From Thiodiazotropha sp040506275 (GTDB lineage Bacteria; Pseudomonadota; Gammaproteobacteria; Chromatiales; Chromatiaceae), in the NCBI GenBank assembly GCA_040506275.1, contig JBEVXD010000006.1, forward strand, positions 164,430 to 228,429: DNA of 64,000 nucleotides, read 5' to 3'. Shown here one piece after another: positions 44,727 through 53,505 of this stretch. Position 1 is the first letter of the stretch, and each line of letters starts with the position of its first letter. Under the pieces are notes generated by a model. It had not been told where the DNA came from. It saw only the letters and a program-made list of their open reading frames with translations, and made no database searches. The position numbers and the translations under genes were made by a program.

Positions 44727-45344
44727 ATGTCTATAGATGATCAGGAGAAAAACCAGGATGAACGCAGGGAATTTTTCCGTATAGACGATTCTCTTCAAGT
44801 GAGTTATCGGGTAATTCCCGCCTCTGAAATACCCGCCAGTATTGAAGAGCAGCTGAGGGCAGGGGAAAGATTTACGGTGATGACCCGCTTACAGGAGATC
44901 AGTCAACATCTATCAGCCTCAATGCATCGAATTGAGCAACGTGATACTGACATTGCTGATTACCTCAAAGCACTCGACGAAAAGGTCAATCTGCTTGGTC
45001 AAAGCTTTCTCACGGAAGAGCGGGAACTGCTTGATCGTCCCTCCCAAAAAGTCAATTTGAGTGCTGGTGGGCTGGGTATGGATATCACTGAGCAGGTCGA
45101 AGTAGGTTCAATGGTGGAGATCAAACTACTGTTGTTACCTTCATACAGTGGTCTTCTGGCCTATGGAGAGGTAGTGGGTATCGAGGCATCAGATGGGGAT
45201 CATCCAGACTACCCTTATCATGTCAGAATCAATTTTTCACTTATCCGTGGCTCCGATCAGGATGCGCTGATTCGACATATCACTCGGCGACAGGGAGAGA
45301 TGTTGAGACAGCGCCGGGAGATGAGAGAGTCTGAAGACTATTGA
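44727..45344 (+). CDS. PilZ-domain c-di-GMP-binding protein with helical insertion
   Basis: 205 residues. The c-di-GMP motif R14-E-F-F-R18 (RxxxR) is followed only about 95 residues later by N110LSAGGLG (NxSxxG), whereas the usual gap is near 30. The inserted 35-105 region (TVMTRLQEISQHLSASMHRI, IADYLKALDEKVNLL) is helical with heptad character, like tetrameric PilZ proteins known from Xanthomonas. Its position right behind pomAB suggests a c-di-GMP-dependent effect on the flagellar stator, comparable in logic to YcgR. No YcgR-N domain is seen. Confidence 0.85.
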   Translation: MSIDDQEKNQDERREFFRIDDSLQVSYRVIPASEIPASIEEQLRAGERFTVMTRLQEISQHLSASMHRIEQRDTDIADYLKALDEKVNLLGQSFLTEERELLDRPSQKVNLSAGGLGMDITEQVEVGSMVEIKLLLLPSYSGLLAYGEVVGIEASDGDHPDYPYHVRINFSLIRGSDQDALIRHITRRQGEMLRQRREMRESEDY

Positions 45345-45556
45345 TCCTCTGTAGTATTCCGAAAAACTATATTTTGGCCCGAAATAACCGGGCTAACACG
45401 CTTTTCTATCCTCTATCCTCAGGGATTTAAAAACCCGTACTGGGCTAAAAATGCCTTGAATACTAGTCTGCTCCCCCCAATATGGTAGGATTCCAGAATT
45501 CTAAGCTGTATGACAGATTGCAGCGACTAAATTCGATTTAATGAGGATTGCCTACA

Positions 45557-45820
45557 ATGCCTATCTATGAATATCGCTGTGAGGCCTGCGACCACGAGTT
45601 CGAAGCCATCCAGAAGATGAGCGATGAGCCGCTGAAGGAGTGCCCTGAATGTAAGCAGGATAGGCTCAAAAAACTGATTTCTGCTGCCGGATTCCGCTTG
45701 AAAGGGAGCGGCTGGTATGAAACAGATTTCAAGAGCGGTACTAAAAAGAATGTCCATGACAGTGGTAAATCTGATGGGAAATCAAAGGGATGTGGCAGCG
45801 GATCCTGCGGTTGTAGTTAA
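45557..45820 (+). CDS. FmdB-family zinc ribbon protein
   Basis: 87 residues from the ATG at 45557 (MPIYEYRCEACDHEFE). Two CxxC pairs (CEAC, CPEC) make the FmdB/CxxC-SSSS zinc ribbon; the tail is Gly/Ser-rich and ends GCGSGSCGCS. The family is a putative regulator with no settled role. It starts a conserved group FmdB-DUF502-aspS-nudB found in many gammaproteobacteria, and DUF502 starts 18 bases after its stop. The 212 bases before it hold a small GC hairpin (45377-45393) but no gene. Confidence 0.92.
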   Translation: MPIYEYRCEACDHEFEAIQKMSDEPLKECPECKQDRLKKLISAAGFRLKGSGWYETDFKSGTKKNVHDSGKSDGKSKGCGSGSCGCS

Positions 45821-45838
45821 TACCCTTTGGCACTCTGA

Positions 45839-46465
45839 ATGACCTATTTACGCCGTTATTTAGTTGCTGGTCTACTGATCTGGCTACCCTTGGGTGCGAG
45901 CTATTTCGTCGTCAGTCTTCTGGTGGATTGGATGGACCGCAGCCTGCTTTTACTCCCTGAGGCTTATCGCCCGGAGAGTTTATTGGGTTTCCATATTCCG
46001 GGGCTCGGTGTGGTGCTCTCGCTGTTGATCCTCTTCTTTACTGGTCTGGTGGCAGCAAATCTGTTTGGTCGCCGTCTCGTCAAGCTGTGGGAGGCTCTGC
46101 TCTCCCATATTCCACTTGTCCGTTCAGTCTACTCAGCAGTCAAACAGCTGGTCGAAACCATGTTTGCCGACAATGGCAAATCGTTTCGCAAGGTAGTGTT
46201 GGTCGAATTTCCCCGTCGTGGTCTCTGGACGTTGGCTTTTCTGACCAATGAAGAGAGTGGGCCGGTACAAGAGGCCCTTGGGCGCGACATGGTCAGCGTC
46301 TATATTCCCACAACCCCGAACCCCACAGGGGGGTATTTCGTGCTTATTCCCAAAGAGGAAGTACGGGAGTTGGATATGAGTGTCGACGACGGATTGAAAA
46401 TGTTGCTCTCCATGGGAGCTGTTAACTCCACAGCTGGGCTTGCAGAGGCGCAAGTCAAGCCGTAA
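45839..46465 (+). CDS. DUF502 family membrane protein
   Basis: 208 residues with two membrane helices (YLVAGLLIWLPLGASYFVVS and LGVVLSLLILFFTGLVAANL) and the conserved DUF502 blocks PLVRSVYSAVKQLVETM and VYIPTTPNPTGGYFVLIPKE. The family's function is unknown, although it is widely conserved next to aspS. It sits 48 bases before aspS and 18 after the FmdB gene. Confidence 0.93.
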   Translation: MTYLRRYLVAGLLIWLPLGASYFVVSLLVDWMDRSLLLLPEAYRPESLLGFHIPGLGVVLSLLILFFTGLVAANLFGRRLVKLWEALLSHIPLVRSVYSAVKQLVETMFADNGKSFRKVVLVEFPRRGLWTLAFLTNEESGPVQEALGRDMVSVYIPTTPNPTGGYFVLIPKEEVRELDMSVDDGLKMLLSMGAVNSTAGLAEAQVKP

Positions 46466-46513
46466 CATTCCCGCTTTTTAGCCATTCCAGCGAAATCTCA
46501 CAGGATAATACCC

Positions 46514-48304
46514 ATGCGCAGTCATTATTGTGGCCAAATCAATAGCTCCCATATCGACCAGGAAGTTGAAATTTGTGGATGGGTGCACCGTCGGCGTGAC
46601 CACGGAGGGGTGATTTTTATCGACCTGCGTGATCGTGAAGGTCTGGTTCAGGTGGTCTATGATCCCGATTTGCCGGAGGTTTTTTCCCTCGCTGAGCATG
46701 TGAGAAATGAATTTGTGCTGAAGGTAAAAGGGCGGGTCAGAGCAAGACCGGAAGGTACAGTCAATAAAGACCTCCCAACTGGCGAGATTGAAATTCTGGG
46801 TCTTGAGCTGGAAGTGCTGAATCGTTCGGAAACTCCACCGTTCCAACTCGACGAACATGAGAATGTTTCCGAAGAGATACGACTGCGCTACCGCTATATC
46901 GATCTGCGTCGTCCCGAGATGCTGGAGAAGATCCGCATTCGCTCCCAGGTGACCCGAATATTGCGACGATTTCTTGATGATCAGGGGTTCATGGACATTG
47001 AGACCCCGATGTTGACAAAAGCTACCCCCGAAGGCGCCCGTGATTATCTGGTACCCAGCCGTACCCATCCCGGAGAGTTTTTCGCACTGCCTCAGTCGCC
47101 ACAGCTCTTCAAGCAGCTGCTGATGATGTCCGGTATGGATCGTTATTATCAGGTTGTGCGCTGTTTTCGTGATGAAGACTTACGCGCTGATCGCCAACCA
47201 GAATTTACCCAACTCGATATCGAGACATCCTTCATGGAGGAGGATGATATTCTGCAGATCAACGAAGAGATGATTCGCCAGCTCTACAAAGAGATTCTGG
47301 ATGTGGATCTACCCAACCCATTTCCACGCATGACCTATGATGAAGCGATGTCACGATTTGGTTCTGACCGTCCCGATATGCGTGTACCCATAGAACTGGT
47401 CGATCTGGGTGATCTGATGCAGGACGTGGAGTTCAAGGTCTTTTCCGGCCCTGCCAAAGACCCTAAGGGTAGAGTCGCGGCGTTGATGGTACCTGGTGGC
47501 AGTTCACTCAGCCGTAAACAGATCGATGCATACACAAAATATGTCGGTATCTACGGTGCCAAAGGTCTGGCCTACATCAAGGTCAATGAGATGGCCAAAG
47601 GCATTGAAGGGTTACAGTCACCAATACTCAAATTCCTTCCGGATGAGGTAGTGAATGCGATTCTTGAGCGTACTGGTGCAAATGACGGCGATCTGATCTT
47701 CTTCGGTGCCGACTCTGCACGAGTGGTCAACGAAGCTTTGGGGGCATTGCGCGTTAAAGTGGGTCAGGATATGGATCTGTTGCAAGGGGATTGGAAACCG
47801 ATCTGGGTTGTCGACTTCCCGATGTTCGAATGGGAAGAACAGCATAAACGCTGGACTCCGCTGCACCATCCATTCACCTCTCCCAAGCTGGATCAGCTCG
47901 ATCTGCTAGACAGTGATCCGGGCAACTGTAAATCCCGAGCCTATGACATGGTGATGAATGGGGTTGAACTGGGCGGCGGTTCTATCCGTATCCATCAGCA
48001 GGAAGTACAACAGAAGATCTTCCAGCTTTTAGAAATTGGTGAGGAAGAAGCCGAAGAGAAGTTCGGTTTTCTTTTAAACGCCTTGAAGTTTGGATGTCCT
48101 CCCCATGGAGGCCTGGCATTTGGTCTGGATCGACTGGTTATGTTGTTAACGGGTACGGCTTCGATTCGTGAAGTGATGGCATTTCCGAAAACCCAGACAG
48201 CAGCTTGTATGTTGACTTCAGCGCCATCAGAAGTGGCGCCTGACCAACTGCGTGAACTCTCGATACGTGTGCGTAAGCCTGTAACAGAAGAGAGCCCCTC
48301 CTAA
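46514..48304 (+). CDS. aspS: Aspartyl-tRNA synthetase
   Basis: 596 residues, the bacterial-type enzyme with an N-terminal OB-fold anticodon domain (EVEICGWVHRRRDHGGVIFI), the class II core (QSPQLFKQLLMMSGMDRYYQ, RCFRDEDLRADRQPEFTQLD), the bacterial GAD insertion (about 290-420) and motif 3 (GLAFGLDRLVMLLTG). Charges tRNA-Asp. Whether it is discriminating or also charges tRNA-Asn cannot be decided here. nudB follows after 57 bases. Confidence 0.97.
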   Translation: MRSHYCGQINSSHIDQEVEICGWVHRRRDHGGVIFIDLRDREGLVQVVYDPDLPEVFSLAEHVRNEFVLKVKGRVRARPEGTVNKDLPTGEIEILGLELEVLNRSETPPFQLDEHENVSEEIRLRYRYIDLRRPEMLEKIRIRSQVTRILRRFLDDQGFMDIETPMLTKATPEGARDYLVPSRTHPGEFFALPQSPQLFKQLLMMSGMDRYYQVVRCFRDEDLRADRQPEFTQLDIETSFMEEDDILQINEEMIRQLYKEILDVDLPNPFPRMTYDEAMSRFGSDRPDMRVPIELVDLGDLMQDVEFKVFSGPAKDPKGRVAALMVPGGSSLSRKQIDAYTKYVGIYGAKGLAYIKVNEMAKGIEGLQSPILKFLPDEVVNAILERTGANDGDLIFFGADSARVVNEALGALRVKVGQDMDLLQGDWKPIWVVDFPMFEWEEQHKRWTPLHHPFTSPKLDQLDLLDSDPGNCKSRAYDMVMNGVELGGGSIRIHQQEVQQKIFQLLEIGEEEAEEKFGFLLNALKFGCPPHGGLAFGLDRLVMLLTGTASIREVMAFPKTQTAACMLTSAPSEVAPDQLRELSIRVRKPVTEESPS

Positions 48305-48361
48305 GTCAATATCCACGGAGTAGATTAGCATCGTCGGAATTGTGGCACACCACCGAATAGT

Positions 48362-48808
48362 ATGAGATCCAGACCTGAAAAGCGGCCTGAATCTGTACTG
48401 GTGGTGGTCTACACCTTCAGGGGTGAGGTGCTGATGCTGAGACGGGTTCTGCCGAAGCAGTTTTGGCAGTCTGTTACTGGCAGTCTGGAGTGGGGGGAGT
48501 CGGCGAAACAGGCAGCGCGTAGAGAGTTGTATGAAGAGACGGGCATCATGGCTGGTGAGGGTTTGATCGATCTGCATCAGCAGGTGACTTTTCCCATCTT
48601 GCCGGCCTGGCGATCTCGCTACGCACCTTCAGCCCACACCAATACCGAACACTGGTTTTCACTAATGCTGCCTAACCGTCGTCTACCCAGACTGCATCCC
48701 AGTGAACATAGTACTTACAGATGGGTTTCCTATGATCAAGCCCTGCGTCTGGCCACTTCCTGGACCAATCGCAAGGCCCTCCATTACCTGATGAATGCCC
48801 GCCATTGA
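48362..48808 (+). CDS. nudB: Dihydroneopterin triphosphate diphosphatase (NudB-like Nudix)
   Basis: 148 residues with a Nudix box GSLEWGESAKQAARRELYEE-TGI. The length, RRVLPKQFWQSVTGSLEW and NTEHWFSLMLP blocks match NudB, which removes pyrophosphate from dihydroneopterin triphosphate in folate synthesis. Its place right after aspS is the same as in E. coli. A general Nudix role cannot be excluded. It converges on the DUF302 gene with a 23-base gap. Confidence 0.88.
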   Translation: MRSRPEKRPESVLVVVYTFRGEVLMLRRVLPKQFWQSVTGSLEWGESAKQAARRELYEETGIMAGEGLIDLHQQVTFPILPAWRSRYAPSAHTNTEHWFSLMLPNRRLPRLHPSEHSTYRWVSYDQALRLATSWTNRKALHYLMNARH

Positions 48809-48831
48809 GCAACTGGGGCTATTCCATCAGT

Positions 48832-49224
48832 TTATTCCGCATTTAATTTATCAATAACCCTCAGCAGTTTCTGCTTGGCTTCAGCCGCTACTTTTTTAGG
48901 TTCTTCAGTTGAACAGAGGCCAAGTATGGTTTCAGGGTCCATGAAACTGACAACAGTTTTGCCACTCTCCAGCTCGCGAATGATGAAATTACAGGGTAAC
49001 AGTGTTCCCGCGTTTGGTTCACTACTCAAAACCCGGTCAGCCAATCCTGGATTACATGCGCCAAAGATGTGATAGGCGGGAATATCTTTGTCCATTTTGT
49101 TTTTAAAGATAGCCTGAACATCCACATCGCTGACTACCCCCAGGTGTTCCTCCATCAATACATCGCGAACACGCGCTACTGCTTTATCAAAAGAAAGATC
49201 GATCTCAGTGTTGAACTCGTACAT
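48832..49224 (-). CDS. DUF302 family protein
   Basis: 130 residues from the ATG at 49222-49224, which follows AGGAGG in the transcript; upstream in-frame starts lack this. The sequence YEFNTEIDLSFDKAVARVRD, then IFGACNPGLADRVLSSEPNA and LLPCNFIIRE, is the DUF302 pattern. Such small proteins are common in sulfur- and iron-metabolising bacteria, and their role is unsettled. It lies on the edge of a repeat-rich, gene-poor stretch. Confidence 0.9.
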   Translation of the reverse strand: MYEFNTEIDLSFDKAVARVRDVLMEEHLGVVSDVDVQAIFKNKMDKDIPAYHIFGACNPGLADRVLSSEPNAGTLLPCNFIIRELESGKTVVSFMDPETILGLCSTEEPKKVAAEAKQKLLRVIDKLNAE

Positions 49225-49454
49225 AGTGCCTCCTGTTAAAAGTTGGCGCATTTCAGCAGAGAGAGACTTACTGGGCATTGAATTTCATCAAAAACCACAA
49301 ATCTCGAAAGGCCAAGTGAGTTGATGTTTGCGCTTTACAAAGCCTCATGCGATATGCAGACACCAGGGGAGGGTAACGCCACTCTCCCATTTTCGTGAAG
49401 AGGGATACAGGAAATTAACATGTCATCAAAGTGGCAAATAAGATGGGAGATTAA

Positions 49455-49615
49455 CTCCCCTCTCCCCTTTGCGGGAGAGGGGGAGATCAACACCATCATC
49501 AGCATCAATAGTCAGCAATACAATGATTGATGGGTTAGTCCTGATTACACTTTCACTTCATCAAACGCTTGTCGTACACCCTCACCCCAACCCCTCTCCC
49601 GTCAAGGGAGAGGGG
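49455..49615. repeat. Two G/C-rich hairpin repeats in a 542-base gap
   Basis: The gap 49225-49766 holds two strong hairpins of the CCCTCTCCC/GGGAGAGGG type. The first pairs CTCCCCTCTCCC (49455-49466) with GGGAGAGGGGGAG (49473-49485). The second pairs CCCCTCTCCC (49591-49600) with GGGAGAGGGG (49606-49615) around GTCAA. Such hairpins are dispersed repeats in many proteobacteria. No gene is seen in the gap. Confidence 0.7.
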
Positions 49616-49766
49616 CTATTGGAGAGTTAACAGGACAGCAGTGATTCTTTTATAGCGGGTTACTAGAAAATCATAGAAGCGACATGACGACAGAGGAAAT
49701 ATGTTCTATATCTTAAATCGTGACATTAATTTTTTAGAACATAATAAGATCTGTTGAGGCTGTGGT

Positions 49767-50228
49767 ATGAAAAATAAAGAGAAAAAGCTAAAAAAAACAG
49801 GCAAGGGAAAGCTTAAAAAGAAGAATAAAACCTCTGACAGCCACTCAGGGAAGAAAGGGGCTGACGTGCTGGATCTTAAAAGTAAGATCAATACACTGGA
49901 AGCATTGCTCAAGAAACGGGATCAAACCATAGAGAAGTTACAACTGAAGCTGGTTGAATCAAAAGAGAGTAGAGATAAAAAGCAAAAAAAGCAGAAGTTC
50001 GGCAGTGGAGCAGCAAAACTACTCCGCTCACAACGCTCGAATCGTGTCGGTTTATCACAGCGAGACGCCTGGCGGCGACATGGTTACTTACGTGATCGTT
50101 ATGAGTATCATCTCGAACATAACGAAGATAAGGGTATTGCAAGGCAGCTTGCCGGTCAGGACTTGAAAGAGAAGTTTGGGGAAGAGGCAGGATATTCCGA
50201 ACTGCAATTGGAACAGATTCTCTCCTGA
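49767..50228 (+). CDS. Lys-rich coiled-coil protein, unknown
   Basis: 153 residues, not recognised. The first 35 residues are extremely basic (KNKEKKLKKTGKGKLKKKNK). A heptad-like coiled coil follows (about 40-75, LDLKSKINTLEALLKKRDQT), then a second basic stretch and a conserved-looking end (QRDAWRRHGYLRDRYEYHLE, ELQLEQILS). There is no signal peptide or membrane helix, so nucleic-acid binding is possible but unproven. The start has no strong Shine-Dalgarno, but the frame is long and has a normal codon look. It is flanked by repeats and a lipoprotein gene. Confidence 0.55.
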   Translation: MKNKEKKLKKTGKGKLKKKNKTSDSHSGKKGADVLDLKSKINTLEALLKKRDQTIEKLQLKLVESKESRDKKQKKQKFGSGAAKLLRSQRSNRVGLSQRDAWRRHGYLRDRYEYHLEHNEDKGIARQLAGQDLKEKFGEEAGYSELQLEQILS

Positions 50229-50312
50229 ATGGTGTCGTTGATAAGTTCAGTGCCATCAAAAAAAGGAAAATTCATACTGGGATGAAAATGGTGACAATGG
50301 AGGTCGCAATCA

Positions 50313-50645
50313 ATGTCTAATTCAATATTTTATTCTAAAAAAAGACTACAAGGACGCTGTCTGGCAGGGCTAATCACTATAATGCCCGTGTTGTCTGCTG
50401 CACTACTGGCCACTGGTTGCTCTACGGCTAAAGTGCATGTTTATGACCACGATATCCTGCACCCTTATTTAGGTACGAAAACGGCAACAAGACTATTTGT
50501 GCGTAGTTTCTCAGAGTACAGCTACTATGGTCAGCCGTTTTTGATGGCTACGGATATACCACTATGCCTTGTCACTGACACAGTGCTGTTTCCCTACGAT
50601 CTGATTGTTAGAGCCAAAAGGCATAGCCGAGCGGAACACGAGTGA
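50313..50645 (+). CDS. YceK/YidQ-type lipoprotein
   Basis: 110 residues with a lipoprotein signal: a basic N-terminus, hydrophobic core and lipobox LATGC. The mature part (GTKTATRLFVRSF, then PFLMATDIPLCLVTDTVLFP and YDLIVRA) matches the small YceK/YidQ outer-membrane lipoprotein family, where a D-x-P-x-x-x-x-x-D-T-x-x-x-P-Y-D pattern is typical. Function unknown. TGGAGG precedes the start. It stands alone; the 145 bases downstream, before the convergent dUTPase gene, hold nothing I recognise. Confidence 0.82.
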   Translation: MSNSIFYSKKRLQGRCLAGLITIMPVLSAALLATGCSTAKVHVYDHDILHPYLGTKTATRLFVRSFSEYSYYGQPFLMATDIPLCLVTDTVLFPYDLIVRAKRHSRAEHE

Positions 50646-50790
50646 AGTGTCTCAAATAGACTCCTGAATCCGTGAGTTCATGACATCAGCATGGCGTTAT
50701 GCGCCTTGTCCTAAGGGAGACCCGCTCAGATCAGGTAGTGCGTTGCAGTCCCTTGGCCTGAGATTTCACCAATCTATATGAAACACTACA

Positions 50791-51408
50791 CTAGACTTCG
50801 GTTGGGTATGATTTCTCAAGCTGACGATAAACTTCGTCACTGAATTCAGAGCTGTTTGCGTCGAGACCGTCGAGGATCTCTGCAAGATACTCATTATCTT
50901 CACGACCATTCCAGGTCTTGATATAGCTTCCGTCCTTATATCCATGATCCTGACGGAAGAAATTCAGCACGTTTTTGCCGATATAGGTTTTAAAGAGCTC
51001 GTCGAAGTTCAGCTCTGCCGCTCTCATCATGGTGGCAAAGTGGACGATGTCAGCAGATTCGGTCTTGATGCTTGCCATCGCCAACTGTTCAATGGAGGTT
51101 CTGATATCCACCGCTTCTGCGGTTTGCTCCAACCCCTGCATGGCCTGCTCAGCAGCCTCTTCAAGGGTCGCGTTGTGCAGGATAAGATCACTCAGAGCGA
51201 AGTGCCAGATGTCGATGATCTCCAGGTGGACCTGTTGCATATCAGGCTTTTGATGTTTCCACCATTTCCAGCCGTAGTGGTCGAGCATCTCAGCACACTC
51301 TGTCCAGATTGCCCGATACCAGGGATAGCCGGCATCTCGCCAATCCTCATTGACCTTGCAGTTCATCGCATCCTGGAGTTCGAGCATGGTAAGGATCTTA
51401 TCTTTCAT
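50791..51408 (-). CDS. Dimeric (type 2) dUTP diphosphatase
   Basis: 205 residues from the ATG at 51406-51408; a GTG at 51420 would add four. All-alpha dUTPase of the MazG superfamily, unrelated to the trimeric Dut: Mg-binding motifs are seen in WTECAEMLDHYGWKWWK and HLEIIDIWHFALSD, with a KTESADIVHFATMM helix later. Hydrolyses dUTP (and dUDP) to dUMP, keeping uracil out of DNA. It overlaps by 11 bases the gene before it, a C_GCAxxG protein, so they are co-transcribed. Confidence 0.88.
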   Translation of the reverse strand: MKDKILTMLELQDAMNCKVNEDWRDAGYPWYRAIWTECAEMLDHYGWKWWKHQKPDMQQVHLEIIDIWHFALSDLILHNATLEEAAEQAMQGLEQTAEAVDIRTSIEQLAMASIKTESADIVHFATMMRAAELNFDELFKTYIGKNVLNFFRQDHGYKDGSYIKTWNGREDNEYLAEILDGLDANSSEFSDEVYRQLEKSYPTEV

Positions 51409-51895
51409 CTTGGTCTTCACTATCTTCTAAAAATTGATCGAGCAGGGACACTACAGTCTCTACATAATTTGGGCAATGGGTTTTGAACAGCCCCAACTCT
51501 TTAGCCTGTTGGTACTCAGTATGGTTACTCAGGTCTTTTTTCAATAATTCCTTGCAACGATTGCTGCCGTGGCGCTCTATGAAACGCTCCTGAAGTTGCT
51601 TGGTCGCAACGTAGGTCTTCTCTTTCGCATCAATATCATCACTGGTTTTAGGGCCTAGCTCCAAGCCTAGAACCAGTGCAGCGCCGGTGAGGGTACCACA
51701 AACCTCCCCCATGCGACCTACGCCGCCGCCAAGACCTGTTGCAAGACGCATCGCCATTGGTTCATCGATCCCATAACGATCGGCAAAGGCTGTCAATACG
51801 GCCTGTGAGCAGTTGTAACCGTTGCAGAAGCACTTTACAGCGGTTTGAGGTCTATTCGTGATAGTAACTGGTGTACTAGATTGATTTTCTGACAT
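51398..51895 (-). CDS. C_GCAxxG_C_C family redox protein
   Basis: 165 residues from the ATG at 51893-51895, preceded by AAGG in the transcript. The family's Cys pattern is present: CFCNGYNCSQAVLTAF, GLGGGVGRMGEVCGTLTGA and a later Cys in RCKELL and HCPNYV. Members are thought to be redox or metal-binding proteins; the role is unknown. It overlaps the dUTPase gene. Upstream (51896-52869) there is no gene, only a tandem repeat array. Confidence 0.85.
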   Translation of the reverse strand: MSENQSSTPVTITNRPQTAVKCFCNGYNCSQAVLTAFADRYGIDEPMAMRLATGLGGGVGRMGEVCGTLTGAALVLGLELGPKTSDDIDAKEKTYVATKQLQERFIERHGSNRCKELLKKDLSNHTEYQQAKELGLFKTHCPNYVETVVSLLDQFLEDSEDQDER

Positions 51896-51992
51896 TGCCT
51901 TATCGCCTATGAACAGTCGAACTAAACTGTACCAGTTTAATCCGTAGGTCAAGCCTTCAAGTCAATCTGCTAATCACATACGGATTAAAATT

Positions 51993-52752
51993 GTAGGGTA
52001 CGGCCTGCCGCACCATCAGGGTATAGATACTCAAGAAAACCCAGATGCTTTGATCTCTACCAGCATTGTCTGTAATCCGAATTGTCAGGTTGGTTTATTT
52101 CAGATGGGTATGGTGCGGCAGGGCCACACCCTACACTTGAATTTATTCGGGAGAGTAGATAGGAGTGTTCAGTCGTAGGGTGCGGCCTGCCGCACCATCA
52201 GGGTATAGATACTCAAGAAAACCCAGATGCTTTGATCTCTACCAGCAGTGTCTGTAATCCGAATTGTCAGGTGGGTTTATTTCAGTTGGGCATGGTGCGG
52301 CAGGGCCACACCCTACACTTGAATTTATTCGGGAGAGTAGATAGGAGTGTTCAGTCGTAGGGTGCGGCCTGCCGCACCATCANNNNNNNNNNNNNNNNNN
52401 NNNNNNNNNNNNNNNNNNNNNNNNNNNNNNNNNNNNNNNNNNNNNNNNNNNNNNNNNNNNNNNNNNNNNNNNNNNNNNNNNNATGGTGCGGCAGGGCCAC
52501 ACCCTACACTTGAATTTATTCGGGAGAGTAGATAGGAGTGTTCAGTCGTAGGGTGCGGCCTGCCGCACCATCAGGGTATAGATACTCGAGAAAACCCAGA
52601 TACTTTGATCTCTGCCAGCATTGTCTGTAATCCGAATTGTCAGGTAGGTTTATTTCAGTTGGGCATGGTGCGTCAGGGCCACACCCTACACTTGAATTTA
52701 TTCGGGAGCGCAGTACGAGTGTTCAGTCGTAGGGTGCGGCCTGCCGCACCAT
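51993..52752. repeat. Tandem array of a 182-bp hairpin-forming repeat, containing an assembly gap
   Basis: Units start at 51993, 52175, 52357, 52548 and 52729 (the last is only 24 bases), 181-182 bases apart except across the N run. Each unit opens with GTAGGGTGCGGC...GCCGCACCAT and about 100 bases later carries the near-complement ATGGTGCGGCAGG...CACACCCTAC, so each can fold on itself. Units are nearly identical, with a few substitutions. The spacer within the unit has no reading frame of note. The true copy number is uncertain. Confidence 0.92.
52383..52482. other. Assembly gap (100 N) inside the repeat array
   Basis: Exactly 100 N. By comparison with the neighbouring unit, about 91 bases are expected between the flanking sequences, so this is a fixed-size placeholder. 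More whole units may be missing. Confidence 0.98.
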
Positions 52753-52869
52753 GCCGAGTGTCTAATGAAACAACTAACCATAGTAGATGCACTAATCTTA
52801 ATTGCGTTTTGCTTTTACAACACCCTCCTCAGTGAGAAGGAGCAAGCGGGACAGCAGTGACTGGATTAA

Positions 52870-53493
52870 CTAAGGTGCCGAGTTAACAATTGCAAACTCA
52901 CCTGCATAGGAAAAAGTCTTCCCGAACAGGGGATGCACGATTTCAAAATCGAGGTGCAGCAGCGTATCTGATGTTGCTCTCTCTACAATTGTTGCATTAC
53001 CCAAGATCATCCAGTTGGGTATTGGAAGTTTCAGCCGGCCGATTCTCAAAACATACCCCAGGCTTTTGTAGACCAGACTATGGTTGTCTTCGAACAGCGC
53101 CATGCGAATGCCCATGCCATACTTTACGTATTCGATTATTTCATTACCTGCCAAATGCTCCATTCGTGATTGAAATATCACCTGAGGTCGATTAGGGAAG
53201 TGTAAGGTTCTATACCAGAACATTGCCTTACTGTTTTTAGCGCTGGTCCAGTTCTTGACAACAGTTGGTATTTTTTTACCTCGATAGGGGACCAGTGCAC
53301 CAAATATACGTCCCGGCAGTAGGTACAGTTTTGCGATCGTAGAGTGATAGACTTCACTCATCTCTCCACGAAGGATGAGTGTGGTGTCTTCTCCCGGAGT
53401 GATATCGTAGTGTTGCTTGACTATCTCAGACAACGCTTCCCAATTTGTTCCGAGTGCCTGTTTTATTACCGGTTCCAGCTTCTCTTTTTTCAT
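52870..53493 (-). CDS. DUF4166 family protein
   Basis: 207 residues. The pattern GEMSEVYHSTIAKLYLLPGR, then GMGIRMALFEDNHSLVYKSL, LGYVLRIGRLKLPIPNWMIL and FEIVHPLFGKTFSYAGEF matches DUF4166, often found fused or next to SDR/epimerase domains. It is probably a soluble lipid- or substrate-binding partner; no enzyme activity is established. It is the last gene of a leftward operon with DUF2269 and epimerase-DoxX genes, 12 bases after the DUF2269 stop. Confidence 0.82.
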   Translation of the reverse strand: MKKEKLEPVIKQALGTNWEALSEIVKQHYDITPGEDTTLILRGEMSEVYHSTIAKLYLLPGRIFGALVPYRGKKIPTVVKNWTSAKNSKAMFWYRTLHFPNRPQVIFQSRMEHLAGNEIIEYVKYGMGIRMALFEDNHSLVYKSLGYVLRIGRLKLPIPNWMILGNATIVERATSDTLLHLDFEIVHPLFGKTFSYAGEFAIVNSAP

Positions 53494-53505
53494 TTGAAGT
53501 TCCCT

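Noticed and set aside
45377..45393. GCCCG/CGGGC hairpin as terminator of the PilZ gene
   Set aside because: Only five base pairs and no T-tract.
52347..52535. Open frame running through the N gap
   Set aside because: It exists only because unknown bases contain no stop; it lies wholly in the repeat array.
51993..52752. CRISPR array
   Set aside because: Units are 182 bases and nearly identical throughout, with no short repeats separated by unique spacers and no cas genes.
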